Shown: positions 8,708 through 17,711, counted from the first letter of the stretch. The stretch is DNA of 64,000 nt from JAHDFB01 sp965658745 (GCA_965658745.1 CBFHTK010000002.1:62001-126000), one strand, 5' to 3'. Notes: generated from the letters alone by a model not told the origin. Translations and numbers: made by a program.

Positions 8708-9940
8708 ATGAAGAATTTAGAGGACTTACTAGAAGCATATAAGGCCAAGGAACCAGAAGTAGTTTTTGAGTGGAACGATCCTGAAACATATGCCAAGGGT
8801 TGGATTGTGATAAATTCACTAAAAAATGGTGCTGCAGGTGGCGGAACAAGAATGAGGAGAGGCTTGTCTAAAGATGAGGTAGTTTCTTTAGCAAAAGTTA
8901 TGGAAATAAAGTTTTCCGTTTGTGGACCACCGATAGGTGGCGCTAAATCTGGAATAGATTTTGATCCTGCAGATCCAAGAAGAGATGATGTTTTAAAAAG
9001 ATGGTACAAGGTTGCATATCCGATATTGAAGAGCTACTATGGAACTGGAGGTGACTTAAATGTGGATGAATTGAAAGATGTAATTCCTATCACAGAAGAC
9101 TTAGGGCTTTGGCACCCGCAAGAAGGAGTCGTAAACGGGCACCTCAAAAGTGCTAAGGGTGAAAAAATTAACTTGATTGGTCAGCTTCGATACGGCTGCG
9201 CCAAAATTATTGAAGACAATCGCTATATTCCAGAAAATGACCAGAAGTATGCAGTAGCAGATATGATTACTGGTTATGGGGTTAGTGAATCCGTAAAGCA
9301 TTTTTACGAAATCTTCAAGTCAACGAGTTTAGAAGGTAAGCGTACGATAATTCAAGGATGGGGAAATGTTGCCTCAGCAGCGGCTTATTATCTTGCTCTG
9401 AATGGTGCTAAAATAGTTGGAATCATAGATCGTGATGGGGGAATAATTGATCAAGATGGATTGAGCCTGAGGCAAGTAGAAGAGCTTTTCAGCAACAAAA
9501 AAGGTAACAAATTGAATACGGAAGATATGATAAGCTTCGACGAGGCAAATGTTAAGATTTGGGATCTCGAAGCAGAAATTTTTATTCCCGGGGCAGCATC
9601 TAAGATAGTTTCGCGATCTCAAATAATGAGATTGATGGACAAAGGTCTTGAAACAATTTCGTGTGGAGCAAACGTACCATTTGTTGATGATAAGGTGTTT
9701 TTTGGAAAAACTGCTTCAGAATTGGATCTGGAGATCTCTATTATACCTGATTTTGTAGCAAATTGCGGTATGGCAAGAGTTTTTGCGTATTTAATGCAAA
9801 ATGATATTGAACTTACAGACCAAGCAATCTTTAGTGATGTTTCGCAGACCATTAAGTTATACTTGGAAAGTCTTTATGAAGAAAGCAGTAGTCCAAAAGA
9901 AATATCTAGTAGATCTCTTCGTAAGTCAATTTTAAATTAA
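8708..9940 (+). CDS. Glu/Leu/Phe/Val dehydrogenase family protein
   Basis: This is an NAD(P)-dependent oxidative deaminase of amino acids (410 aa). The N-terminal catalytic domain shows GGGTRMR, MEIKFSVCGPPIGGAKSGI with K68 and K80 in the positions of the substrate and catalytic lysines, then YGTGGDLNVDE. A Rossmann domain follows with GWGNVASAAAYYLALNGAKIVGIIDRDG. The C-terminus holds SCGANVPF and PDFVANCGM, both typical. Substrate (Leu, Val or Glu) cannot be read from the sequence with confidence. It is divergent from the arginase-fold gene and lies 59 bp upstream of the OmpA-like gene. Confidence 0.85.
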   Translation: MKNLEDLLEAYKAKEPEVVFEWNDPETYAKGWIVINSLKNGAAGGGTRMRRGLSKDEVVSLAKVMEIKFSVCGPPIGGAKSGIDFDPADPRRDDVLKRWYKVAYPILKSYYGTGGDLNVDELKDVIPITEDLGLWHPQEGVVNGHLKSAKGEKINLIGQLRYGCAKIIEDNRYIPENDQKYAVADMITGYGVSESVKHFYEIFKSTSLEGKRTIIQGWGNVASAAAYYLALNGAKIVGIIDRDGGIIDQDGLSLRQVEELFSNKKGNKLNTEDMISFDEANVKIWDLEAEIFIPGAASKIVSRSQIMRLMDKGLETISCGANVPFVDDKVFFGKTASELDLEISIIPDFVANCGMARVFAYLMQNDIELTDQAIFSDVSQTIKLYLESLYEESSSPKEISSRSLRKSILN

Positions 9941-9999
9941 AGATAAAAAAAGCACTATATATTGCTTTGTAGTGATTAAATAGATAATTTTACATTATT

Positions 10000-11778
10000 A
10001 TGTCAAATAAAAAAAGTTTTATGTTAAATCGAATCAGTTTAATTCTTACCTTTCTGTTATTTATTGGGTATTCAAGTCAAGCACAAGAAGATGCTTGGTC
10101 AAAACCAAGCATTACAGATGAAATGACCAATTCACCTGACCAGAATAAAAAGTGGAAAATGGGTGAATACGGTTATTCAGCAAAACCAAATAGCGCACTT
10201 GAAGTAGGTCTTCATGCTGGCTTTTTCCAAATTTATGGTGATGTACCATCTCAGTTCCCTGCTGGATTAGGATTGGGTCTGCATCTTCGTAAAGCTATCA
10301 ATTATTCGTTTTCGTGGCGAGCAGGTGTGCAATACAGTACTGCATCTGGTCTTGATGGGCGAGAAAGTAGTGTTGCTGTGTTACGTCAAGACAATCGCAC
10401 TGTTGATTTTTCTGCTTATGACGATAATGACAGATTATATAGAAACTTTACTGCGGTTAATTACCAGGGTACGGTTGAATTGATTGCAAATGTTGGAAAT
10501 TTACTTTTTCACCAACCGCGAAATAAGTGGAATTTGTATGCTGGTTTGGGTGTGGGAATTACATCTACTAGTGTTACGATGGATTACTTCAGTGGTGAAA
10601 ATACTCCCTATGATTTCTCAAGTGTTTTGGGTGATGAAAACAACGCTGATAAAAGAAATGCTATTAAAGATATTTTAGATGGCGATAAAGAATCTGAATT
10701 TGAGAATGATCGAGGAGTTGGTTTTCTTAATAATAATGGAGGTATTTTCCCATCTCTTGTTGGATCGATCGCTTTGTCAAGAAAAATAAATAAAAGAGTA
10801 AATGTTTCTTTGGAGCACCAGTTTTGGCTTCAAAGCTTTGATAAATGGGATGGACACGTTTATAGAAGTACATTTGATCAGTCCAATAACAGTGATAATG
10901 CTTACTACACTAGTGTACGTTTTGGTATCAATATCGGTAATTTCGATAAGGTTACAGAACCACTTTATTGGTTGAATCCAATTGATGCAGCATTTAATGA
11001 TATTGCAGCATTAAAACAAAGACCAGTACTTGATCTTACTGATGCAGACGCAGATGGCGTTGTTGATATGTTGGATCAAGAATTAGGTTCTGAAGCTGGC
11101 TGTCCAGTTGATACAAGAGGTGTTACTCTTGATAGCGATGGTGACGGAGTTGCAGACTGTAAAGATAAAGAGCCATATTCACCACCAGGATACAATGTAG
11201 ATGGAAATGGTGTTGCATCTGTTCCTACTCCATTGAATGAATCTGATGTTAATACAATAGTTGATTCCAAAATGGGCGCTCTTCGATCAACTTTAGTAAG
11301 AACAGGATGTGGAGAGTGGTTTTTACCAATGATTCACTTTGATCTAGATAAATACTATATCAAGCCTGAGTATTTCGGGCAATTGCATCACGTTGCTCAG
11401 GTTCTTGAGAAGTGTCCGGATCTTTGCGTAACTGTAGTTGGACATACAGACTCGAGAAGTTCAAACGACTACAATAAAGTGTTGTCATATAATAGAGGAA
11501 AAGCTGCGGTAGATTATCTAGTGATGAACTATGGTGTTTCAAGAGATAGACTTAAATTAATGTATGGCGGAGAGGAAGATCCACTTGTAAAGAATGTTTC
11601 TAATTCTGGTGGTAGAGAAGTTGAATCTCAACAGTATATGAACAGACGTGTAGAATTTAGAGTTTGTAATGATTCTGATTTTGACATGGATAGACCTGAG
11701 GGTCCTGAGGCAGGAAGTGGGAAGAGTAGTGGTATGAAGGGTTCCAGCAACAGTGGAAATAGGAACAGTGGTTATTAA
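10000..11778 (+). CDS. OmpA-family outer-membrane protein with TSP3-type calcium repeats
   Basis: This is a 592-aa protein with a signal peptide ending in SSQAQ (about residue 29). Residues about 60-320 look like an N-terminal beta-barrel. Thrombospondin type 3-like Asp-rich repeats follow (DADADGVVDMLDQ, DSDGDGVADCKDKEPYSPPGY, about 347-405). A C-terminal OmpA peptidoglycan-binding domain covers about 445-560 (HFDLDKYYIKPEY, VVGHTDSRSSNDYN, LSYNRGKAAVDYL, NRRVEF). A Ser/Gly/Asn tail ends the protein. It probably links the outer membrane to the cell wall. A strong terminator follows. Confidence 0.85.
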   Translation: MSNKKSFMLNRISLILTFLLFIGYSSQAQEDAWSKPSITDEMTNSPDQNKKWKMGEYGYSAKPNSALEVGLHAGFFQIYGDVPSQFPAGLGLGLHLRKAINYSFSWRAGVQYSTASGLDGRESSVAVLRQDNRTVDFSAYDDNDRLYRNFTAVNYQGTVELIANVGNLLFHQPRNKWNLYAGLGVGITSTSVTMDYFSGENTPYDFSSVLGDENNADKRNAIKDILDGDKESEFENDRGVGFLNNNGGIFPSLVGSIALSRKINKRVNVSLEHQFWLQSFDKWDGHVYRSTFDQSNNSDNAYYTSVRFGINIGNFDKVTEPLYWLNPIDAAFNDIAALKQRPVLDLTDADADGVVDMLDQELGSEAGCPVDTRGVTLDSDGDGVADCKDKEPYSPPGYNVDGNGVASVPTPLNESDVNTIVDSKMGALRSTLVRTGCGEWFLPMIHFDLDKYYIKPEYFGQLHHVAQVLEKCPDLCVTVVGHTDSRSSNDYNKVLSYNRGKAAVDYLVMNYGVSRDRLKLMYGGEEDPLVKNVSNSGGREVESQQYMNRRVEFRVCNDSDFDMDRPEGPEAGSGKSSGMKGSSNSGNRNSGY

Positions 11779-11802
11779 TTGACATAATAATACTATTACT
11801 GA

Positions 11803-11833
11803 GAGCCGGATTGATTTCAATCCGGCTTTTTTA
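11803..11833 (+). terminator. Rho-independent terminator after the OmpA-like gene
   Basis: GAGCCGGATTGA pairs with TCAATCCGGCT and is followed by TTTTTT. Confidence 0.9.
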
Positions 11834-12141
11834 TTTAGTACTGAATTTCTAGAGTAATTAATAATTGGAGACAATCTGAGGATGGGGTATCTTCGCGTTA
11901 GCTTTTTCGGTTCTAGTTTTGTCTATGAAATTGCTAGATTAATCTGATTTTAATTACTAGCGAAACTTTTGTTTGATTTATTGAATTCTAATAGTATATT
12001 TAACTAGATACATCAAGGTTACTTTTGTTTGAATCTCAGTTGATTCCTTTTAGGACATTGATTTATCTTATTCACTTTTGCTTGCTTTAAGCCACAGTAG
12101 GTTTTGGCTAAAAGATTAGCTTCATTTAAAACAAACTTCAG
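11834..12141 (+). promoter_or_regulatory. Intergenic region with candidate promoter for the SPFH gene
   Basis: No coding sequence is seen. TTTG at 11972-11975, then 19 bp, then TATATTTA at 11995-12002 fits the Bacteroidota promoter with one mismatch in the -7 box. This would give a leader of about 130 nt before the ATG at 12142. Confidence 0.35.
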
Positions 12142-13086
12142 ATGTCGGAGATTCTTATCGGTGCCATGATACTAGGGCTTTTAGTATTATTTAGCTCTTT
12201 TTTTACAGTTAAACAGCAGACAGCCGCAATTGTAGAGCGATTTGGGAAGTTTCAGAGCATAAGACTTCCGGGCTTGCAATTGAAAGTTCCATTAGTAGAT
12301 CGAATAGCTGGTAAAGTAACAATGAAGATTCAGCAGTTAGATGTTAACGTTGAAACTAAAACTCGAGATGATGTATTCGTTAAAATGAAAGTTTCTGTCC
12401 AATATGTTATTCTGAAGGATAATATATATGATGCCTTTTATAAATTAGAGAATCCAGATGCTCAGATAACATCATATGTATTTGATACCGTCCGTGCTGA
12501 AGTTCCTAAATTGAAGTTGGACGATGTTTTTGTAAGGAAGGATGATATAGCTATCGCCATCCGAAGAGAACTTGAAGAAGCGATGAATACATATGGCTAT
12601 GGAATTATTAAAGCCCTAGTAACAGATATCGACCCCGATGCTGCTGTTAAGAATGCAATGAATCGAATTAATGCAGCTGAAAGAGAGAAAGTTGCTGCTG
12701 AATACGATGGAGAAGCAGAACGTATAAGAATTGTAGCTAAAGCTAAAGCGGAGGCCGAAAGCAAGCGACTGCAAGGTCAAGGAACAGCTGATCAGCGTCG
12801 TGAAATAGCTAAAGGGCTTGAAGATTCTGTAGAAGTCTTAAATAAAGTTGGAATCAATTCCCAGGAGGCTAGTGCATTAATTGTAATTACACAGCACTAT
12901 GATACTTTGCAAGCTATGGGGGAGACCAATAATAGCAATCTTATTCTCCTTCCAAATTCTCCTTCACAGGCAAGTGATATGCTTTCTCAAATGATTACAT
13001 CTTTTACGGCTGCAAATCAGATGGGTGAGGACATGAAGCTCGCGAATAAAGAAGAAGAAACATTGAAATTAAAGTCGAATAAATAA
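12142..13086 (+). CDS. SPFH/Band 7 domain membrane protein
   Basis: This is a 314-aa stomatin/prohibitin/HIR-like protein. An N-terminal hydrophobic anchor (residues about 4-22) leads into the SPFH domain (QQTAAIVERFGKFQSIRLPGLQLKVPLVDRI). An Ala/Glu/Lys-rich coiled coil follows (about 175-225, NRINAAEREKVAAEYDGEAERIRIVAKAKAEAES). Family members form oligomeric rings on the cytoplasmic membrane and act as scaffolds. The substrate or partner protein is unknown here, since no NfeD-like gene is adjacent. Confidence 0.85.
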   Translation: MSEILIGAMILGLLVLFSSFFTVKQQTAAIVERFGKFQSIRLPGLQLKVPLVDRIAGKVTMKIQQLDVNVETKTRDDVFVKMKVSVQYVILKDNIYDAFYKLENPDAQITSYVFDTVRAEVPKLKLDDVFVRKDDIAIAIRRELEEAMNTYGYGIIKALVTDIDPDAAVKNAMNRINAAEREKVAAEYDGEAERIRIVAKAKAEAESKRLQGQGTADQRREIAKGLEDSVEVLNKVGINSQEASALIVITQHYDTLQAMGETNNSNLILLPNSPSQASDMLSQMITSFTAANQMGEDMKLANKEEETLKLKSNK

Positions 13087-13174
13087 ATTTTAGCTTTTTG
13101 TGAAAACTTAGTTTGCACTAGTAAGTTTATTATATAGACCGCGTGGTCAAATAAGAATCAATTTAATTAACGAC

Positions 13175-13194
13175 GTTGTAGATTAATCTGCAAC
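13175..13194. promoter_or_regulatory. 20-bp dyad upstream of the superoxide dismutase gene
   Basis: GTTGTAGATT is followed directly by AATCTGCAAC; the arms are complementary except for one T/G pair. It ends 18 bp before the sod ATG. This suggests an operator for a redox- or metal-responsive regulator, which is not identified. Confidence 0.45.
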
Positions 13195-13212
13195 AACTAA
13201 ATACTTTAGAAA

Positions 13213-13818
13213 ATGGCTTTTACATTACCTGATTTACCTTATGCATTTGACGCACTTGAACCACATATCGATGCTCGTACTATGGAGATTCATCATGACA
13301 GACATCATGCTGGTTATACATCAAAATTGAATGCGGCTATCGAAGGTACTGATCTTGCAGACAAATCAATAGAAGATATCCTAAGTAACCTTGACATGTC
13401 AAATAAGGCAGTACGTAATAATGGTGGCGGATATTATAATCACGATCTATTTTGGAAAGTAATGTCTCCAAATGGGGGTGGCAATCCAACTGGTGATATA
13501 GCGAAGGCTATAGATGATGATTTAGGATCGTTTGAGGATTTCAAAGAAGCCTTTAGCAATGCCGCAAAAACACAGTTCGGTTCAGGTTGGGCTTGGTTGT
13601 GCGTAAAAGATGGTAAATTGGAAGTTTGTAGTTCAGCAAATCAAGACAATCCTATGATGCCAGGTGTTGGTTGTGGAGGAACTCCGATTTTAGGATTAGA
13701 TGTTTGGGAGCACGCATATTACCTGAATTACCAGAATAAGCGCCCTGATTACGTTAGTGCATTTTTTAATGTCATTAATTGGGATGAAGTAAATAAAAGA
13801 TACAATGACGCACAATAA
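13213..13818 (+). CDS. sodA: Superoxide dismutase (Fe/Mn family)
   Basis: This 201-aa enzyme dismutates superoxide to oxygen and hydrogen peroxide. Metal ligands are visible: H27 in MEIHHDRHH, the His in YYNHDLFW, and Asp and His in LDVWEHAYYLNYQNKRPDY. GSGWAWLC and the CGGTPILGLD stretch are also typical. No signal peptide is present, so the enzyme is cytoplasmic. Fe versus Mn preference cannot be assigned safely, so the symbol is tentative. A dyad lies directly upstream and a strong terminator downstream. Confidence 0.93.
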   Translation: MAFTLPDLPYAFDALEPHIDARTMEIHHDRHHAGYTSKLNAAIEGTDLADKSIEDILSNLDMSNKAVRNNGGGYYNHDLFWKVMSPNGGGNPTGDIAKAIDDDLGSFEDFKEAFSNAAKTQFGSGWAWLCVKDGKLEVCSSANQDNPMMPGVGCGGTPILGLDVWEHAYYLNYQNKRPDYVSAFFNVINWDEVNKRYNDAQ

Positions 13819-13837
13819 GTAGTGCATGTTAATGTGA

Positions 13838-13880
13838 TAAACGCGCTTTGTGATTTCAATTGCAAAGCGCGTTTCTTTTT
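13838..13880 (+). terminator. Rho-independent terminator after sod
   Basis: AAACGCGCTTTG pairs with CAAAGCGCGTTT, with CTTTTTG following. Confidence 0.9.
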
Positions 13881-14029
13881 GTTGGCTCTAGATTATTCGT
13901 TGATAGTGAAGACTCGCTAGAATGTTTTTTTTCTTAAATTAACAATTCCTTAGTACAGTAGTTAGTTAGTAATGAGTTAGACATTTATGGGACATCTTGA
14001 CAATCCTTTTAATGAAATGTAAATTAATT

Positions 14030-14689
14030 ATGAGAATACTTATTTTATTTCTTTTAGTAGCTACTGGGCTAAATGCGCAAACTTTGGTAGATCAAGATGC
14101 TAAGAATTTACTAGATAGAGTTTCACAGTCTTTTGAGGATGCAAAAAGATTGTCAGTTGATTTCGAATTGATTATCAGGTTTTCAGAGAGTAATCAGGAA
14201 ATACAGAAAGGAAAACTCTTACAGGATCAAGAACGATTCAGGGTGCAGATTGGCAATCAAGAAATCATAAATAACGGTGAAGACATTTACATGATTTTAA
14301 AAGATCAGAATATTGCTCAGCTTAATTCGGCAAGTAGTTCTGAGGAAAGTTCAGAAGCTGATTTGATGAATCCTCGAGAACTAATGAAAATGTACAAGTC
14401 GGGGGATTATGAATACGGGATTGTGGGAGAAGAAGACGTTGAAGGAAAACGCGTAGTTCTTGTAGAGTTCAAACCTCTTGATCGCTATGCTGATTATAGT
14501 AAGATGCGAATTGCAATAGAGAAGACGAATGATAAGCCAATATACTTCAAGATTTTCAATAAGGATGGTACACAATATACATTGAAGATGATAAAACTAG
14601 ATTTTCGTCCAACGATATCTGACAATTCTTTCAAGTTTAATCAAAGTGATTATCCTGGAATCACTTTAGAAGACCTACGAATTGACTAA
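14030..14689 (+). CDS. lolA: LolA-like outer-membrane lipoprotein carrier
   Basis: The ATG at 14030 begins a clean signal peptide (MRILILFLLVATGLNAQ); upstream TTG/ATG options at 13997 and 14012 would add residues before it. The 219-aa product has the LolA beta-sheet pattern: FEDAKRLSVDFEL, GKLLQDQERFRVQIGNQEIINNGEDIYMILKDQNI, VEFKPLDRYADYSKMRIAIEK and FRPTISDNSFKFNQSDYPG. LolA ferries lipoproteins across the periplasm. It converges with chrA. A second LolA-like protein of another subfamily is encoded at 55583. Confidence 0.8.
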   Translation: MRILILFLLVATGLNAQTLVDQDAKNLLDRVSQSFEDAKRLSVDFELIIRFSESNQEIQKGKLLQDQERFRVQIGNQEIINNGEDIYMILKDQNIAQLNSASSSEESSEADLMNPRELMKMYKSGDYEYGIVGEEDVEGKRVVLVEFKPLDRYADYSKMRIAIEKTNDKPIYFKIFNKDGTQYTLKMIKLDFRPTISDNSFKFNQSDYPGITLEDLRID

Positions 14690-14717
14690 GCTTCTAATTT
14701 TTTTGCTAAAAATTGCT

Positions 14718-14733
14718 TTTGGGCTTAAAGCCC
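14718..14733. repeat. Palindromic repeat, family member (TTTGGGCTTAAAGCCC)
   Basis: A GGGC/GCCC palindrome that includes the stop codon of chrA. Related elements lie at 17301, 21065, 32508, 33983, 42591 and 56645. No T-run follows on either strand, so it is not an obvious terminator. Confidence 0.5.
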
Positions 14734-16035
14734 TATCATATAAAGAATAATTCCATACAGAGCGCTGATTCCTATCCAAACGATCATGTTTACTTTAAAT
14801 TTGTATAGAGCCATCAGACTTGTAACAAGCCAGGCGATAGCTGTCCAATTCATGTATCTGAGGGAAAAAACCTCTGGGAAAAGCACCGCTCTACCGAGAT
14901 AGATAGTTAAGTTTAGTATTACACCCACAACAGCTGCGGTTACCCAGTTCAAAGCCTCCTTAATCAGTTTGTTATCCCTTGTTTTTTCAATTAGAGGAGC
15001 ACCTGCAAAAATAAAAAAGAAGCAAGGTAGAAAAGTATAAAATGTAGTTGTAATCAAGCCAAGAGCCCCCATACTCAATAGACCACCACTACTATTGAAT
15101 CCAGCCATAAATCCCACAAAAACTAATACCATTACAAGTGGGCCAGGGGTTGTTTCTCCAAGAGCCAATCCATCGATCATTTGTAATTCTGTCAGCCAAT
15201 GCAATTTTTCGACGCTTACTTGAGCAACATATGGCAATACGGCATACGCCCCTCCAAATGTGACAAAAGCTGCTTTTGTAAAAAAAAGTATAAGGTCTTT
15301 CCAAAAATCAAAGTGGCTTGAAAGGAAATAGAAGGCAACCAATGGAATACACCATAGTATAGCTGAGATTAATATTTGCTTGAGTAGTTTTGTCCACGAA
15401 AAATAACCTTTTGATGCTGTGCTGTTACTGTTTATGTAGTAGGCCGCTTCATTGACTTCTGCTTCCGAGTTCTGTTGAACTGTAGATTCTTTTTCTGTCG
15501 ATAAAAACTGTATTAAGAAACCGATAAATAATGCACCTAGTACGATCGCTGGAAATGGCACACTGAAGAAGAACAGTAAAATAAATGCCAAAATTGCAAA
15601 GACTAAATGCAGCCAGGTTTTAAGGGACCTTCTGCCAATCTTAATGAGCGCCAAAATAATGATTGCAATAATAGCTGGTTTTAACCCCTGAAATATCGAG
15701 TATACAACTGGTACTTCTTCATAAACAGCATAGATTGATGAAAGAACGAGGAGAATAAACATGGAAGGTAAAACGAAGAAAATACCGGCTACCAAACCAC
15801 CACGCGTTCCATGAATTAGCCAGCCTGTGTAGGTAGCTAGCTGTTGAGCTTCTGGTCCAGGGAGAATCATGGAATAATTTAAGGCATGAAGAAATCTACT
15901 TTCTGAAATCCACTTCTTTTTCTCTACAAGAAATTCATGCATAATAGCAATCTGCCCAGCTGGACCACCAAAACTGATAAATCCAAGTTTTAACCAAAAC
16001 CAAAATGCTTCTTTGAATGAGGGTTTCCGTTTCAA
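14725..16035 (-). CDS. chrA: Chromate transporter ChrA (two-domain)
   Basis: This 436-aa membrane protein has two homologous CHR domains. The first begins SFKEAFWFWLKLGFISFGGPAGQIA and includes PGPEAQQLATYTGW. The second begins KDLILFFTKAAFVTFGGAYAVLPYVAQ and includes LALGETTPGPLVMVLVFVGF. About 10-12 hydrophobic segments are present. Known members export chromate, giving resistance. The start is TTG at 16035: the frame closes with a TGA 18 bp further upstream and no ATG lies between. A terminator hairpin lies only 28 bp before the start, at the end of a structured leader. Confidence 0.9.
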   Translation of the reverse strand: MKRKPSFKEAFWFWLKLGFISFGGPAGQIAIMHEFLVEKKKWISESRFLHALNYSMILPGPEAQQLATYTGWLIHGTRGGLVAGIFFVLPSMFILLVLSSIYAVYEEVPVVYSIFQGLKPAIIAIIILALIKIGRRSLKTWLHLVFAILAFILLFFFSVPFPAIVLGALFIGFLIQFLSTEKESTVQQNSEAEVNEAAYYINSNSTASKGYFSWTKLLKQILISAILWCIPLVAFYFLSSHFDFWKDLILFFTKAAFVTFGGAYAVLPYVAQVSVEKLHWLTELQMIDGLALGETTPGPLVMVLVFVGFMAGFNSSGGLLSMGALGLITTTFYTFLPCFFFIFAGAPLIEKTRDNKLIKEALNWVTAAVVGVILNLTIYLGRAVLFPEVFSLRYMNWTAIAWLVTSLMALYKFKVNMIVWIGISALYGIILYMIGL

Positions 16036-16062
16036 ATCGTAAAAATTGTTTCAATGAAAGGC

Positions 16063-16097
16063 AAAAAAAAAGTTAGTCGATTGGGTCGACTAACTTT
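16063..16097 (-). terminator. Intrinsic terminator/attenuator upstream of chrA
   Basis: Read on the minus strand, AAGTTAGTCGA pairs with TCGACTAACTT around a 5-nt loop and is followed by nine T. It sits between the presumed promoter and the chrA start codon, so it would stop transcription before chrA unless disrupted. Confidence 0.85.
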
Positions 16098-16300
16098 GCA
16101 AATTATAATCCCATGAACATATCCAAATTTATATCGGTTTTCTACGGATAACTATATCTATTTACTCAATCTAATTAATCCTAGTCTAAAAGTATAGATA
16201 TTCAAACTCATAAAAATATTTATACTCTTTTGTTAGTTGTTCTCCTCAACTATGACTATTTCTGTTGTTTTGGATAATTCTCTGGGTCACTTCTGCCCTA
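16098..16300 (-). promoter_or_regulatory. Structured leader RNA of chrA (riboswitch-like candidate)
   Basis: This 200-nt non-coding stretch lies between a candidate promoter and the attenuator. On the minus strand it can form three hairpins. The first, at 16275-16304, has GGG/CCC inside TAATT/AATTA. The second, at 16235-16251, has AGTTG/CAACT. The third, at 16191-16226, has AGTATA/TATACT with an inner ATATT/AATAT. ACTAAC at 16232-16237 can pair with GTTAGT in the 5' arm of the terminator, which would be an antiterminator competing with the second hairpin. I do not recognise it as a known riboswitch class. Confidence 0.45.
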
Positions 16301-16304
16301 ATTA

Positions 16305-16312
16305 CAAAGTAA
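16305..16312 (-). promoter_or_regulatory. Candidate -7 element for the chrA leader
   Basis: On the minus strand TTACTTTG matches TAnnTTTG with one mismatch. A/T-rich sequence with TTTTTG lies further upstream, but the spacing is not ideal. Confidence 0.35.
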
Positions 16313-16465
16313 ATATAGAGCCGTTTATCGTTCATAACCAATACAAAAATGAAATATTGTAGAAAAAAAATATAACTCTTAATTATTGAAAGTACTTTAA
16401 ATATTAAGTTTTATATTTTTTTTGTAGTAAAAAAGTACATAATTGTAGTAGAAAAAAGAGAAAAA

Positions 16466-17683
16466 TTAGTAGCAATTTTGAGATATAATCCACCCAGTAG
16501 TCCATGCTGATTGGAAATTGAATCCACCAGTCAATGCGTCAATGTCTAGAATTTCTCCAGCGAAAAATAGATTTCTGATGTTTTTTGATTCCATCGTTTT
16601 GAAGTTGACTTGATTAAGAACAATGCCGCCACTTGTGACAAATTCGTCTTTATTTGTGCTTTTTCCCGATACCCTAAACGTGCAACTTCTGACTGTATCA
16701 ATTAATTTTTGAATTTCTACTTTTGATAAGTCTGCCCAGTTTTTACTATTTATTTTTAAGTGTAGAGTAATGTTCTTCCACAGTCTTTTAGGTAGGTTGA
16801 AAATATTGTCAGTGACGGTTTTATTGGCACCATGTTTCTTTTTTTGTCTGAGAATGAGTCGCATCGCTTCTTCTAACTTTATTTGCTTCCAAGCCACCCT
16901 GATAGTAAATTCGTAGTTTTCTTGGTTAAGCCATCTTGCAGCCCAAGCTGAAAGCTTGAGGATTCCTGGCCCACTTAGGCCCCAATGAGTAATCATAATC
17001 GGCCCTGTTGTTTTCATTTTAAAGCCATCGATTTCCACTTCCGCAAATTCAACACTTACACCAGGCAGATCTTTGATAATAGGATTTTCGATGTTGAATG
17101 TAAAAAGAGAAGGGACTGGAGGATTGATTTTAATATTTTTGGCTTGTAGTAGCTTCCAAATAGATTTACTACCTCCTGTTGCAATTACTAGCTTGTCACA
17201 AAGGTAGTTCTGATCTTTGGTTGTACTTACTGTAAAAGTGTGATCTTCATTCTGAGTAAAATCTCTCATTCCTTCGCTCAACTTCATTTTTACCCCTAAA
17301 TTTTGGGCTTGACCCAAAAAACAATCTAGAATTGTTTGAGAAGTATTACTAGATGGAAAAATACGTCCGTCGGATTCAATCTTAGTTTCTACACCATGAT
17401 CGTCTAACCAAGACAACATGTCTCCGCACATAAACCTGTGAAATGGACCAAGCAATTCTTTACTTCCTCTAGGATAGTACCTAACAAGTTCCTTCGGTTC
17501 CCAACACGCATGTGTGACATTACATCGGCCGCCACCGGATATTCTAACTTTATCGAGAAATTTTCCTGATTTTTCGAGGATGAGTATACGCTTCTCAGGA
17601 TTTAACTCGGCTATATTAATTGCGGTGAAGAAGCCTGCAGCTCCTCCACCAATAATAATAAAGTCGTATTTATTAATTTCCAA
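16466..17683 (-). CDS. HI0933/YhiN-type NAD(P)/FAD-dependent flavoprotein
   Basis: This is a 405-aa flavoprotein. An N-terminal FAD-binding motif DFIIIGGGAAGFFTAINIAE is followed by the family signature KVRISGGGRCNVTHA. The middle includes LVIATGGSKSIWKLLQ and GLSGPGILKLSAWAA. The C-terminus closes with FVTSGGIVLNQVNFKTMESK, NLFFAGEILDIDALTGGFNFQSAWTTGW. The family (HI0933, YhiN, BaiN-like) is of uncertain physiological role; some members are reductases. It is divergent from the patatin gene, with 28 bp between start codons. Confidence 0.85.
   Translation of the reverse strand: MEINKYDFIIIGGGAAGFFTAINIAELNPEKRILILEKSGKFLDKVRISGGGRCNVTHACWEPKELVRYYPRGSKELLGPFHRFMCGDMLSWLDDHGVETKIESDGRIFPSSNTSQTILDCFLGQAQNLGVKMKLSEGMRDFTQNEDHTFTVSTTKDQNYLCDKLVIATGGSKSIWKLLQAKNIKINPPVPSLFTFNIENPIIKDLPGVSVEFAEVEIDGFKMKTTGPIMITHWGLSGPGILKLSAWAARWLNQENYEFTIRVAWKQIKLEEAMRLILRQKKKHGANKTVTDNIFNLPKRLWKNITLHLKINSKNWADLSKVEIQKLIDTVRSCTFRVSGKSTNKDEFVTSGGIVLNQVNFKTMESKNIRNLFFAGEILDIDALTGGFNFQSAWTTGWIISQNCY
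17301..17319. repeat. Palindromic repeat variant inside the HI0933-type gene
   Basis: TTTTGGGCTTGACCCAAAA resembles the dispersed GGGC-spacer-GCCC palindromes, but the right arm is ACCC rather than GCCC. It is the weakest family member. Confidence 0.3.
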
Positions 17684-17711
17684 TCTTTAGTTTTGTGTAA
17701 AAGTATAAAAA

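Noticed and set aside
14718..14733. Bidirectional terminator between lolA and chrA
   Set aside because: The GGGC/GCCC stem is short and has no T-run on either strand. It is better explained as a member of the dispersed palindrome family.
16101..16465. A 29-codon frame in the chrA leader (starting near 16334, minus strand)
   Set aside because: It starts upstream of the presumed transcription start and has no recognisable family. A leader peptide is not excluded but lacks support.
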